Shown: positions 20,908-33,116, counted from the stretch's first letter. The stretch is DNA of 64,000 bases from Phanerodontia chrysosporium (GCA_001910725.1 MJGA01000054.1:1-64000); one strand, 5' to 3'. Made by a program: numbers and translations. The notes: a model not told the origin generated them from the letters alone.

Positions 20908-23900
20908 ATGGACGAGTCAATCCGATTCAAGCACTCTCAGCGCTCTGATGAAGACACGAGTTGCGGGGATGGAAAGCAGCCAGCGGGCGCAGACCCATCC
21001 CCGAAATCGAACGACCGACGCGATGAGCCCTGGTGCGAATCCTCAGATGATGACGGTGACGATGAGTACAAGCCTAGCGATGACGTAAATGAGGGCGATA
21101 CGCGTTCTGATGGGGAAGACGGACCTGAAGGCGAGCTAGAGAACAGCAAGGAAGATGAAGAAACAGTGAGCGACAATAAGGGCAAGACAAGGCTGCACGC
21201 CGGTTAAAGTGTCACAGACGGCGTGGAGGCGAACATCAGAGAGCAGGAGCAGGAGGATGGTGGTCAGAACAGCAATGGCGAGGGCGGAGAGGGCGAGGAG
21301 GATGGCGGCGAAGAGGTGGACGGCGGCGTGCGCGTGGGCGGTGGCGCACACAAGGGCAGCAGCGGGGATGGGAGTGGGGCTGAAGTCAGCAGCTTCAGTC
21401 CTCGTCGCGCGAAGACCACTGCCGAGAGGAAGGAGGCCAAAGGTGGCAAGGCTGGCCACCCAAATCGGTTCAGAGGCGACGAAAGAGCCTTACTGGATAC
21501 GCACAGTGAGCGCTACATGGACGTCGTGAAGAAGCCATCTGGAAAGCGCAAGGGGTTAGCCAAGTTCTGGGTCAACATCGAGAACACTTACTGGGCAAAC
21601 TTCACCGTAGCCCAGGCAAGAGTGTCGATGGGCTCTAGAGGGACGAAGTTGAGCGACAAGGAGGTCGTCGCGATGACTAACAAGGTGAGTACTTACACTG
21701 CTGCACCTTGACCATGGCTGATATCTTGCAGTCCTTTCGAAATCACTATCGGTATCAGCATCAGAACGTCGCCGCGGGAATGTCGAACCCTTGGAAGTTT
21801 ATGCCAAAAGAGCTCGAGGTCACCGAGAAGAGCAGTACGAAGAAGAAAGCCGCATACTCACTTTGGCATAGCGACCATAAAGACGCCGTCAGTGATGAGA
21901 CGAAACGTCGCGGCTTGACGTCTATCGGACAACGGAACATTCTCGCCAACGCTCTCTTCAATGCACTCCCAGATGCAGAGCGCGCAGCCTACGAGCAGAA
22001 GTCGTTAGATCTGCAAAAAGCTGCCGCAGTGCAAAAGGCCGCACCTCCTTCTCAACCATCTGAAAAAGACCAAGAGACATGAATACTCACCAATCTCGAT
22101 TCCATGCAAGCAATTGCTCGCTGACGTAGATATTGGGCCAGGGCAAGGAAGCATCTTGCACGGGCGCTGTGGCCAGTTATGAAAGTCATCGCGAGGACCA
22201 CCGGCATGCCGTATGTCAGCGTGATCGCGGGAGCCCCGCGTAAGGCCGGAGAGGCCAAATGCTGTGTGGCTTGTGTTCATTTTGGGGAGACGAAGGATCG
22301 CGAGCTGAAGAACTTTGGCAAGTGGAATGCGCAAGGGTTCAGCACACATGTTCTCGGGCAATTTGGCCACTTCCTGGAGTATATGCGGGGTAAGTAATGC
22401 CATTTCTACTGGATCAATGACTCACTTCTTGATAGATCCTGATGTTGGCGGCCCTGACGCACCGGTGGAGAACCTTAACCTGACGCCCAGGCCTGGTGAG
22501 GATGCTCGCACGCAGCCACGCCCATTGTTGGAAAGTGGTAATAGCGGCGATCCCTCTGACACGACGCCCTTTGACGAAGGTCTGCAGCCTGAGCAGAACG
22601 GCAACACTCAGCAGCTCCAAGGCAGTAACGACGACGAACCTGTGCCCCTACTGCAGACAGGAGCCTCGGAGGCCTTGATCACCGAGGTCGCTGGCATCCA
22701 GCCAGTTGCTGCCCGCATTGTCCGCATCAAGGACCTGAACAGCCTGTGCGAGTCGGAGTTTGAGAGGGAAAGTCGAGTAGCGTTGAACAGGGCACTGACA
22801 TCGATGGCGGCTGTACCCAACAACGCGCTTCACCCCTCCAAGAAGGGTGAACAAAAGGCGGGTGCCACAAAGAAGACACCGAAAGCGGTTGGGAATCAAG
22901 CCCGGTGCTCGGGCCGGCTTGCCCACTTGGGCAGGACTAATCCGGGAGCCGCAGGTTCGCGGTCCCCATCTCCTCGCCCTTCGTCTCCTCGCCCTTCGTC
23001 TCCTTGCCCTTCGTCTCCTCGCCCTTCGTCTCCTCGCCCTTCGTCTCCTCGCCCTTCGTCGCCTTGCCCCTCACCGCCTTGCCCCTCGCCTCCGCACCTT
23101 TCGTCCCCTGGCCAAACCACGCTTCAAACTCGTGGGAGTCTTCTTGCTCCCTCTGTGGTTCATGGCGGCCTTCTTGCACCAGCTGCGCCCAAGGTCTCAG
23201 CGTCCTACAAATCATTAGCAACTAGCCGCAGCTCGCAGCCCCTGCCTTTGGCTCTGCTCCATCATGAAGACGTTCTTGCTAAGCGGCACATCTCTGCTCC
23301 TCCAACTGTTGATGCCACTCGGGCAGCGCGCGTCCCTACAGTCGGTGATGTGAGTAATGTACCCGTGGTAACTGACATCACTGACAGCAGCGGGGCGTCT
23401 TCACAGCACGAAGACCGACTCGATATAGCCGACACTGCTTTGTGGCCGGCGTGGATGAAACTGTTGCACAGCAAGTACGTGGACATCACGTGGATTCCTG
23501 AAGAGACCAAGGGGGTGTGGGGCGAGATGGTAGAGGACTGGGTGCACTTGGAGACATATACAGAATTTTGTTCGCTGGTACGTAGCTTGTTCTTCTTGAC
23601 TATCACGACTAACTGTGCCTTAGAAAGAAGGCTTTGCTAAGGCAGCATGTCCTAGCGAAGTCACATACTGGATTGCATGCGGCCGAAGACCGCCAGTCCG
23701 AGTTACCGCGGAGCGAAGGTATGATTATGCCGAGAAATGGCATAAGTGGTGGTGTGCAATCAACCCACCGTGGAGGAAGGCTGTCAACAATCACCTGAGC
23801 TCCGGCAAGAACGGTGATTGGTCTCCCATGTTTGCCCCAGGGCCCAATGGCTTCGCCACGGTTATTGGCGCTCTCATTGCCTTGAGGAACGCTACTCCCG

Positions 23901-24088
23901 CTGCAGACTGGTTGGCTACCGTTCAAGATGTACGCTGGACCATCGGCAGGGTTTTGCACACCCGTAGAGCTAGAGGGTGAGTTATTTGTTCTCTAATGTG
24001 ACCTAGATTGACGCAGTCATAGGTTCAAGCGTGCAGGAGACACAACAAAGACCTCCAAACGGCCCTCGAAGAAGCGACGCACTAAGTA
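20908..24088 (+). pseudogene. Spliced accessory gene of the KDZ element, Agaricomycete-type family of unknown function
   Basis: From ATG 20908: an acidic Asp/Glu-rich N-terminus, then an RFRGDERALLDTHSERY region and a helical segment (KKAAYSLWHSDHKDAVSDE; RNILANALFNALPDAERAAY) loosely like an HMG-box. Next come a block with MKVIARTTGMPYVSVIAG, a Pro/Ser repeat, and a C-terminal Trp-rich block (KWHKWWCAINPPWR, DWSPMFAPGPNGFATVIGAL) ending in a basic tail (KRPSKKRRTK). Introns fit at 21686-21730, 22391-22435, 23580-23631 and 23977-24021. A TAA at 21205 breaks exon 1, and the donor needed near 22073 reads AT instead of GT. From memory, proteins of this layout are common in mushroom genomes; I know no function. 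Confidence 0.6.
22966..23110 (+). repeat. 15-bp coding minisatellite
   Basis: About nine tandem units of TCGTCTCCTCGCCCT encode a Ser-Pro-Arg-Pro-Ser type repeat in the accessory gene. Later units are degenerate (TCACCGCCTTGCCCC). Confidence 0.85.
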
Positions 24089-24403
24089 GCTGTGGATGCT
24101 CTCGTGGATGTGTATACTACCTTCTGTAATATGTACGAACATCTTGTAACTCCGGTACAGCTAACGCTGTGCAGGTCGAATGTAATTCACAATTTCTTGA
24201 ATTTCAGCTTCGGCATGGTGAAGGTGCCAAAGTGGCTGATGTCTCCTTGTGCAGAGTCACATGCGCACAGAGGACACCTGACGTGACACTCCCATGGGCA
24301 TGCAATGCTAGAAGAGATATAGTGCACCGGAAGTGATATACACTGCTTGTATGTAGCACTGCCCAGACAACACAGAGTTTTTTGCGATTATATATATGTT
24401 CTT

Positions 24404-24851
24404 TTTATTTTTGAATTGACTCGCCACGCGTAGCAGATGAGGGGTTACCAGGATGCGCTGAGGGGAGGGGAAAATGTTATACTACTATACCGTGCATGCA
24501 GAATATATCCACATATCATAGGATTTTCTCGGATTTTCCTATTATTTTCCCGCACTTTTTCAGCATTTTTCCTCGCATTTTTCTCTCCCTTTCCCCGCAT
24601 TTTCCCGCGGACCGGTCAGCGTTTTCGAGCTTGCTCAAAGGTCTTGGATGACGTACGCATATGTTTGAGCGCTTCAGAATATTCCTATGTTTTTCCAGTC
24701 TGGCATTCTCCGGGGGTTGGGAACGCGAGGGGCGCACGTTGCGCCCGGGTGCGCCCACGTGGCCGCCACCAAGCTGCTGGGTCGCTCGATTCAGCAGTGT
24801 TTTGATGGGAGAGGGCCCAACGGTCCAAGTCCGGCATCACCTGAATATATG
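24404..24851 (+). repeat. KDZ element terminal repeat, inner part (copy 1)
   Basis: Nearly identical to 62328-62778. It contains subterminal iterations of GCATTTT and TTTTCC (about 24540-24606). Gypsy D is inserted at 24852, and the outer part of this terminal repeat continues at 37979-38230. Confidence 0.85.
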
Positions 24852-25109
24852 TGTAACCCTGGAAGGTTACGACGAACGGACGAACGACGAGACCTTCCTT
24901 ATCTGGAGGTCTCCCGACCCATTGCCTTATTTGGTTGTTAAATACCGACCGCCTTCGTCGTGCGCTCCTTAGCTTACGCTACCACGACGAAGGTATGTTT
25001 TCCGTGCTCCCACTTGTATATTAGCTTAGCTTACGCTACCACGACGAAGCCTGTTCCCTTCTCGCCTCGTGTGACGCTCGGAGTGTAGCCGACCGCCTCT
25101 CGGCTTCCA
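24852..25109 (+). repeat. Gypsy D 5' LTR (258 bp)
   Basis: Starts TGTAACCC and ends CGGCTTCCA. It contains an inverted repeat CCTTCGTCGTG / CACGACGAAGG and two copies of GCTTACGCTACCACGACG. I find neither a tRNA-type nor a self-complementary primer site after it; the next bases are a T-run. Confidence 0.9.
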
Positions 25110-25654
25110 CTTTTTTTTTGAAGCGAACATCCCGCTGCCCTCTAGCAGCCCGACTCGCTGTCAAAGAAGGGTTCCTACACACGGACAATCGGTCGTTAGC
25201 CCCCGCCCCGGGCTGCGAACTACCCACGGACACGGATCATCAACGCGGAGGCAAACTGTCGCGCCGAACGCCCTCGGTACCGCATCCTCTCACTACCCAT
25301 TCTCGCGCTCAGCGAGCCGAAGACCCATCCCACACCATAGAAGAACAAGACATCTCCACCGTCCTCGACGACCCCAACACCTCCCCCCTCTCGTCCCCGT
25401 CGACCTCGTTTTTCGACGAGACCGACGACGAACCCGAAGCGCCTGTCGAGTGCCCGCATACACCCAGCCCGTCCAGGGCACCGACTTCTTCGCCCTCGCC
25501 TCAGAAAACCCCGAGACCACCTGCAGTACGGAGGGGATCTACTTCTCTACCCTCTACCCAAGTGACAGCTTCTTCCGCTCTCTCCTCATCGAGCAATTCC
25601 TCGGATTCCGAACCCGACTCCCCTTGTCCTCCACCCAGACGCCGACACGCCGCC

Positions 25655-28600
25655 ATGAGTGGACAGAACGCCACGCTGTCTCACAAAGAACTCAAGCAGG
25701 TTCCCGTTGTAGAAGAAGGACTCCTCACGCCGGAGGTCTTCCGCGACTGGAGGACCGCCGCAGAAGATTATTTCTTCTACAAGGACGTCGCCGAGGACAA
25801 ACGAGTCCGCTCCGTCGCACCGGGATTCCGTGACCCTCGCATCCGACAATGGTACGCAGCCGACCGGGCTAGCTTCAACGCTATGACATTCGACGACTTC
25901 GCCCAAGCCGTCTCCAAACGGTGGCTCCCGCGCGATTGGGAATACGACATCCGACAGAAAATCCTGTCTATGAAGCAGCGCGATACGGACCAGTTCCGCG
26001 ACTGGATAACAAAAATCGAGTTGCTGAACACCCTTCTCGCCGGCTCCACCTACCACCTCGATGAAGCCAAGCTACGCGAGGAAGTCGAATCGCGGCTCTG
26101 CGAAGACCTGAGGGACAGTGCACGGGCGAAGGACATCAGCAAGTCCGCGGACTACAAGACCTGGTACGACGCCCTTTGCGTCCTCGACCAGGCCCGCATG
26201 CGCGAACGCCAGCGCATGCAGAACATGATCAATGCGGCGCACACGGCGCGCATCGCAGCGCGCACTGCAACCACGGCCGCCTCCTCACACTCCAGTAACA
26301 CGGCCACCACGCGTGAGCGTCCGAAGAAGCTCACCGACACGGAGAAGGACCTGCTGGCCAAGCACGGCGGCTGCTTCAAATGCCGTCGTTTCTATGCCGG
26401 CCACACCAGGGATACTTGCCCCAACGAATGGCCAGCTCCGGGTTTCCCTGCCTTAACGCAGGCCGGAGCTGACGCCGCGAAGGTCAAGTACGACGCACGC
26501 AACCCTTCTCGCGGTACCCGCACCGCGGCAGCGGTACATGTCGATGACACGTCCGCTCCGGTCGTTGTCGCGGCCGTCCGAGTGGAGTCTCCCGCGGCGA
26601 CCTCGTCATGTGTTCTAGACTACGCGTCTGGGAGTGACGAAAGCGAGTACGTGGCCAACCTTTTCATTTCGCCTCTGTCATGGTCCGCTATTATTCTCGG
26701 CGGCGATTCTTCCACGCTCCCTATTGCCCAACCCATGCTGATCGACACCGGTGCAGGGGTAGTTCTGATTAGGCGCGACGTTGTCGACCAAGCCGGTCTT
26801 CGGCGTCGTCGCCTGCACCGACCCATTCCCCTGGGTACAGCATGGGCAAATGGTAGTAGGGAGGCCACTGAGTGGGTGAAGCTCAGGCTGGCATCACCGT
26901 GCCGATCTTGGACGGCACGGACGGTCACCGCTCTTGTCGTCGATTCCTTATGTTCACCTGTGATTCTTGGCCTGCCGTTTCTCGTTCATAATTCTTTAGT
27001 CGTGGACCCCGAGGCAGGAACCGTCATTCAGAGATCCTCGGGGATAGACCTCCTGCATATTTCGCCTTCACCACCCCCAGACCCCGTTCTTCCTCCCTCT
27101 GTTCGCCGTTTGAATGAGACCATTGCACTCGAGACCCTTGAACGTTGCTTCCGTAACTTGAAACAACGTGTTATTGTCGAGCTGAAAGAATTCTTCCTTT
27201 ACAATTATACCTATTTTCAGGTCACTCAAAAGACCGTCATTCATCACGAAGTTCTCTCTCCCCTTCCCTTGGATGGAGATGTCCCCAATACCGTCGATAA
27301 AAATAAGGGGACATCTGGCGACGGGGCGCCGTCGGCGGATGGGGTGAATACCGTCAGACAAAGCACCCCGCCCTCCGATCCTGACTCGGTTTCCCGCATA
27401 CCTACCCCTTTCTTCCCTGTTCATACTCATCTTACCCATATTCGTCACCGTTTCTTTCCCATTCCCGATGATGACTTTGACCCGGACATGGACGCTGCGA
27501 TAGAAAAGAAGAAGAAGATGGTCGAAGAAGAGGAGGCCAACGAATGCTTACGGACGAACATCGCAGCCGTGCGAACGGCCGTCGAGCTGTTGGCTTGCCG
27601 AGAAACCTTAGAGGGTGAGGAAAAGGTGCTGCGCGAGGAATACCACGACATCTTCCCTTCCGACATCCCACACATCGACCACCTCCCCACCGACGTATAC
27701 CATCGATTCAAACTCAAGGACCCTGAACGTATCATCGTCCGCCGACAATACGACTGTCCCAAGCAATACCGACAAGTCTGGAAACAACTACTCGACGAAC
27801 ACCTCACGGCTGGCCGCATCCGACCTTCTGCTTCCCCCTACGCGTCACCATGCTTCCTCATTCTGAAGAGCGACCCTACCGCTAAACCCCGCTGGGTCAA
27901 TGACTACCGACAACTCAACGACAACACCGTCCCGGACAGACACCCTCTTCCGTCGATCTCGGAGATCCTGGGCGACTGCGGGAAAGGAAAGATATTCGGT
28001 AAACTGGACATGACTAACTCCTTCTTCCAGACTCGCGTACACCCGGACGACGTCGCCTGCACGGCGGTGACTACACCGTTCGGTTTATTCGAATGGACCG
28101 TTATGCCGCAGGGCTGCCGCAATGCCCCAGCGACGCACCAACGTCGCATGTTCCAGGCGTTACGCCACCTGGTCGGTGACGTTTGCCACGTCTACCTGGA
28201 TGACATTATCATCTGGTCGCAGACCGTGGACGAGCATCGCTCGAACGTACGGCGCGTGCTTGACGCGTTACGCGCGCACCACTTGTACGCGTCACCGAAG
28301 AAGACCCAGCTCTTCGCGCTGGAGCTCCTCTTTCTGGGTCATCGAGTCTCTGCTCGAGGCATCGAGGCTGATAACGCCAAGATCGAGAAGGTCACGAATT
28401 GGCCTGTTCCGCGTTCTGCTTCAGACGTTCGTGCCTTCCTTGGCCTCGTTCGTTATTTGGACAAATTCTTGCCTAACCTTGCAGACCATACCTGCGTCCT
28501 GACGCCGTTGACCTCGAAAGAGGTCGACAAGGCGTGGCCTGGCTGGACGGCGGTCCACCAGACCGCCTTCGAGGGGATCAAGGCACTTGTGCTCTCCCGC

Positions 28601-29356
28601 GAGTGCCTCACCACGATCGACCATCAGAATATGGGAGACAACCGCATTTTCATTCACAGCGATGCCAGCGATTGGCATACCGGTGCAGTGTTGTCTTACG
28701 GGCCGACCCCCGATGACGCGCGGCCGGTCGCGTACGATTCCATGCAGCTGAAGGGCGCGGAGTTGAACTACCCGGTCCACGAGAAAGAGCTCCTTGGCAT
28801 CGTACGCGCGCTGAAGAAATGGCGGACAGACTTGATTGGTGTCCATTTCGAAGTTTTCACAGACCATGAACCGCTCACTCATTTTAAAACACAGAAGAAC
28901 CTCAGCCGTCGCCAGGCGCGATGGCAGGAGTTCATGGGGCAGTATGACTTCGACATCACATACATCCCCGGCGAGGATAACTCGCCTGCAGACTCACTGT
29001 CTCGCTTGCCACCCGACGAACTCGTCGAGGAGATTGCCGTTGGCGCGGTCGGTTCCTTGCGTGTTGTGAGCGATCCTACCTGGCTCGCTCGCATCAAAGC
29101 CGGGTACCAAAAGGACTCATGGTGTCGGGGCTTGCTAGCCGACCCGAGTCTGATAGGGACGCGTACCGAGCATGGGCTCCTGTATGTCGGGGATCGGCTG
29201 GTCATTCCCCGCATAAAGGAGGTACGCGAACACCTTTTCCGTCTTGCTCATGACTGCTTGGGGCATTTCGGTGCAGACAAATCGTACGCTGCGCTTCGCA
29301 GTTGTTACTACTGGCCGAAGATGCGGACGGAACTGGAAGGGATGTACGTCCCCTCC
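25655..29356 (+). CDS. Gypsy D Gag-Pol polyprotein, first part (Gag, PR, RT, RNase H, integrase start)
   Basis: I start at ATG 25655, the first ATG after 24996 in any frame, with good context (GCCGCCATGA); the frame is open upstream from 25025. Gag ends with a variant knuckle (CFKCRRFYAGHTRDTC). The protease has MLIDTGAGVVLI (about 26738). The RT has KPRWVNDYRQLND, GKLDMTNSFFQT and the intact HVYLDDIIIW (about 28186-28215). RNase H shows FIHSDASDWHTGAVL, EVFTDHEPLTHF and SPADSLSRLP. The integrase zinc domain begins (LAHDCLGHFGADKS, CYYWP) and is cut by element H at MYVPS. There is no stop or frameshift in over 1200 codons, so this is a young copy. Confidence 0.9.
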
Positions 29357-29956
29357 TATCACAAAAATGCGCTGCCCTAGCGCCTATACACCAAACCAAC
29401 CAGCAATACTCACTGGCAAAGGTTTACTTGGACTACAAAGGGTGTAGCCAGGCTTGAAGACGAGGTATAGAGGCTAGAGAGGTGAGATGCGATGAGATTG
29501 AAGCTGGGGAGGCACCCCCAGCCCTCAGGGTTTATATACATGTGCACCAGGTCCCCAGGGACCGGTGTTCAGGGTCCTAGCTATCTAATACCTACTACGC
29601 TATTGGCTAGTGCCCTACAGGCATTCCTACATTCTCCTACACGTTCCTAAATGTTCCTACGATGTCCCAGAAACCTCCAGAACGTTCCAGCACTGTCCGG
29701 ACCTGTCCAGAGACCTCCAGGGCTTTCTAGTCCATTCCGGAGTGTCTCGGCGCTTCCAGACCCTTGCCTGCTTCTAGACCTTCGACCATGTGACCCTGGG
29801 ATACCGCACGTGTGCGCATCACGTGACCGCCGTATCACGTGACCAGCCCCGAGCCTAGGGCTGTCACTCCAGCGCTTCTGCATGTCACAGTTCGGAGTAA
29901 TCGCTTCTGTCACCTGCTGCCCCTAACCCTAAGGGTTAAGACGAAAAACTGTGACA
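29357..29956 (-). repeat. Element H 3' LTR (600 bp, family B)
   Basis: On the minus strand it starts TGTCACAG and ends GTGATA. U3 contains CCCTAA/TTAGGG-like units and three CACGTG E-boxes (29807, 29820, 29836). The copy at 35849-36448 appears identical. Confidence 0.92.
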
Positions 29957-29991
29957 TTACCCCCAATTCTAGCTGAACCTCCTGGTGAAGC

Positions 29992-31940
29992 CTAAATACC
30001 AGTGGAGCCAAAACCATCGCTGCTGCGAATGGTTGAGTCGAGGCGAGAAACCGGAGTTGGTTCGGCGTAGGAGATTCTTTCGAGCACGAGTTGAGCGACA
30101 CGATCACCCTTGTGGAATGTAAAGGTGTCGGGCGAGTTGTTGATGAGTAGAATTTTGAGCTCTCCTCGATAATCTCGGTCAATAACGCCTGCTCCTATGT
30201 CGATGCCTCTGAGGCTGAGGCCACTCCGTGGTGCGACTCGAGCGTAGGTACCTGGTGGAGTACACATTCGAAGGCCCGTTGACGCTAGCTTGCGATCATG
30301 GGGCTTGAGCGTAAGGTCTTCCGTGATGAAAAGATCCAACCCTGCGCTTTCTGGCGAGCCACGTGAGGGAAGTTTTGCATCCTTGTTCATGAGCTCGACC
30401 TCGAACTGGTCGTCTGCTCCCCAAGATTGGAGTAGCGCGAGTTCGCGCACGAAAAACTCATCCTCCTCGTCGTGGTGGCGTTGCAGAAGGGAAATTGCCT
30501 TCGGCGCATCTGGGTATTTCCTGTGGAATTGTTTGACCTTCGCCATAGCGTGCTTGAGATTGGGCAAGTATTCCCATGTGTCGCTATGCTCATCGTAGCC
30601 TCTCCACCGTACTCGGTACATAACACGGCCTTTAGAGTCTGGCTGTGCATCTACGATCTGCTCGACCTCGTACTCCTCGTCATCACCCATGCGAATGGGT
30701 GGTAGGGGTTTGCGCGTGCGATTGGCAACCTCATCCTCGACGTGCTTCGTGAGCTTGCTTGCGTGGAAGACCGGGTGAATCTTCACATGGACTGGTAACT
30801 TCAGCTTGAAGGTGACCGGTCCCAGCTGCTCTACGATCTCGTAAGGGCCTACTCGCTTTGGTGCCAGTTTCTTGGAGGGAACCCGAAGGTTCAGATCCTT
30901 TGCGTCAAGCCAAACACGGTCTCCGACCTTGAACAAGGGTTCTGATTTACCCTGGTCGTAGTACCACTTCATTCGCTCTGCAGCCAGCATGAGCGCGGCT
31001 TTCGCCTGATCTTGGGCCTCCTGTCTAAGCTTCGTCCAGTCGTCCAGTTCTGACAACCTTGTAACACGGTCCTGCTCTGGGAACATGCGTGGATGACGGC
31101 CATATTCGACGAAGAATGGCGAGTTCTTGGTGCTTTCATGCGCCTGGTTGTTGTACGCAAACTCGGCAGAGGGCAAAAGGTACGCCCAGTCGTCCTGCCT
31201 GAAGCTTGTGTAGCAGCGCAGATACTGCTCCAATGACTGATTAACTCGCTCAGTCTGACCGTCTGCCTGAGGGTGAAACGCTGTAGTCATTGCTGACTTG
31301 ATCCCCAGGAGTCTGCACCATTCCTGGAAGAGTTTCGCGGCGAACTGCGTTCCTCTATCCGAAATGATCTGTCTGGGTAGGCCGTGCAAAGGCCAAACAC
31401 GCTCATAGAGCAAATTTCCCAGATCCTTGGCTGAAAACTCCTTGGTGATGGGGAGGAAATGTGCTCGCTTGGTTAAGCGGCAAACGACTACGAAGATAGC
31501 GTTGTAACCGTCCGACTCAGGCAAGTCCGTGATCATATCGCATGAGATTATCTCCCAGGGTTCCGACGGAACCTCGTTCGGTTGTAGCAGGCCAGCAGGC
31601 TTCTGGTTGACGTTTTTATGCGACTGGCAGACTTCGCAGCCTGCGACGTACTTCTTGACGTAAACCGACATTCCTGGCCACCAGTAGTTGCGCGACAGCA
31701 ACTCCAACGTCTTCCATCGTCCAGGGTGTCCAGCCCCAGGGAAGTCGTGGTGTAACTTGAGTAGATCCGCCCTAATCTTGTCGTCCTTGGGCACATACAC
31801 CTTGCCTCAGTGCAGTAGTAGCCCATCCTCGAGGTGCCATTCCGCTAAGTCCTTCCCGAACTCTCTTGGTCCTTTCTCGTGGTCCATAACACTTGATGAC
31901 TCTGTCATCCAACTGGGCTTGTATTGATCCTCTTGCTAGC
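29992..31940 (-). CDS. Element H integrase-chromodomain-dUTPase
   Basis: Read on the minus strand from about 31940: a linker (DDRVIKCYGPRERTKREFGKD), then a TGA at 31809-31807, probably a mutated CGA. Next come the zinc-binding domain (LHHDFPGAGHPGRWKTLE, YWWP, CEVCQ), the catalytic core (SCDMITDLPES; QIISDRGTQFAAK; QTERVNQSLEQY, giving D-D-E), the GPY-like tail (KRVGPYEIVEQLGP) and a chromodomain (YRVRWRGYDEHSDTWEYLP). The last about 150 residues are a trimeric-type dUTPase with all five motifs: AGLDLF, PRSGLSLRG, GVIDRDYRG, GDRVAQLVLE, GFGSTG. Apart from one stop near its start the frame is open for 602 codons. The stop lies 36 bp from the 3' LTR. Confidence 0.9.
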
Positions 31941-32682
31941 CTCTTGCTAGTGTCCCTTATCACTGAATGGCCAGATTGCCTTGGGCTCGTATCGTGGAAG
32001 ATTCTGGCTTCTCAATGTGGTTTCCACGATTATGGCAATCTACCCCCAATTCAGGATATGGCCTCCTGGACATAGGATCCGCCCCTTCTCAGGCTAGTGC
32101 GTCCAATTCCAACGTGTGTAGGCCGACTCCAAGAGTCTATGCATAGCCAATATAGGTAAAAAGCCCTTTTGACCCAACTGCTGCAGTTGCTCTCAACACC
32201 CTGAAGTATCTGGGATTATGCCCTGAATGCTAACTTCAACTAGGTGTTGCAAACATCTTCAGGCTGAGAGACACTGCCCTGTCACTTGCTCGGCAAGCAA
32301 CCGAAAACTTCTGCTTCAGTACTTCGAAGCTAAGTTGTGGAGCCCTCCCCAAAGGTACCAGTACCTCAGTGCCTAGGGACCTGCACTATCTGACTAACTC
32401 GTTCAATAAATGGCACAACACTGGGCCTTCTGAGTAGTAATACTCGCCCTACTTTGGTTCTCAACAGTTGAGAGGCTCCAAAGTTCTGTCAGATAGCCGA
32501 AACTGAGGGGCACAACACTGGAATCTTTGATTCCTCCCTTCTGGCAACTTAACTGCCCAAAACTGTGGCCAATCTGAGGTGGTGCAAGCGACAGTTAGAG
32601 CCTAAGCTCTGCTCTTTCCTTCTCGAAGTCCTAGTTCATCAGTTCTTCGGGTTCTGCTTATGCTGCCCATGCTCATCCCAGT
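31941..32682 (-). other. Non-coding filler replacing RT-RNase H in element H
   Basis: About 740 bp with no ORF of note and no RT motif on either strand. It holds a purine block AATTGGGGGTAG (minus strand, about 32040-32052), nearly the same as the polypurine tract next to the 3' LTR, preceded in both cases by CCAGGAGG. The filler may come from the end region of a related element. Confidence 0.6.
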
Positions 32683-33045
32683 CTATTCTTTGATTAGACC
32701 TCTTTGAGCAGCTAAGGCCGAGGAAATGTCCTTTCCACCCAGATCTGTAATGAGATATGCTTGTCTGGAGACATGGTCCCCTACGGCTACGTCGAGCCAA
32801 GCGTACTCCTCAATACTGCCACACTTGTTCCTGGAGTCATCTGCGTTGTAAACGCGTATCTCCCTGGCCAGCTGGTTCGTCTTCAGCTTATGCTTCTTGA
32901 CGAAGCGATGGCTAATGAACACAGCATAGGCCCCCGAATCAACCAGCGCGGTAGTCTGCACTCTGATTTCCTTACCCTGACTCAAAGTTACTGGAACGAT
33001 AAAGCTCGATTTAGAGGGTAAACTGGAGACTTTTCTCGATTCCAA
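32683..33045 (-). CDS. Element H aspartic protease
   Basis: Retropepsin signature TTALVDSGAYAVFISHRFV with intact D-S-G (about 32935). The downstream text (VYNADDSRNKCGSI, YLITDLGGKDI) aligns with the gypsy C protease. It processes Gag-Pol. The open frame starts at a TTG; a gag-pro junction by frameshift or readthrough is likely because gag stops at 33117. The frame ends shortly after the protease, where the missing RT would have begun. D-S-G is intact here, unlike in gypsy C. Confidence 0.8.
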   Translation of the reverse strand: MESRKVSSLPSKSSFIVPVTLSQGKEIRVQTTALVDSGAYAVFISHRFVKKHKLKTNQLAREIRVYNADDSRNKCGSIEEYAWLDVAVGDHVSRQAYLITDLGGKDISSALAAQRGLIKE

Positions 33046-33116
33046 AACTGATCTAATACATTCTGCTGAGTCGGGAGGGTAAAGGAAATCTAAAAACGGA
33101 CCAGATGTCGCAGACT

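Noticed and set aside
22966..23110. Direct repeats resembling a CRISPR array
   Set aside because: 15-bp units without spacers, in frame and encoding a Ser/Pro repeat in a eukaryotic gene: a coding minisatellite.
25110..25135. tRNA-type or self-complementary primer site for gypsy D
   Set aside because: No TGG start after the LTR and no match to the presumed RNA start; the primer of D remains unknown.
29647..29913. 88-codon frame repeated in every B LTR (also 36139-36405, 16206-16472, 56236-56502)
   Set aside because: It lies in LTR U3 and is explained by LTR identity; there are no protein features and B' copies break it.
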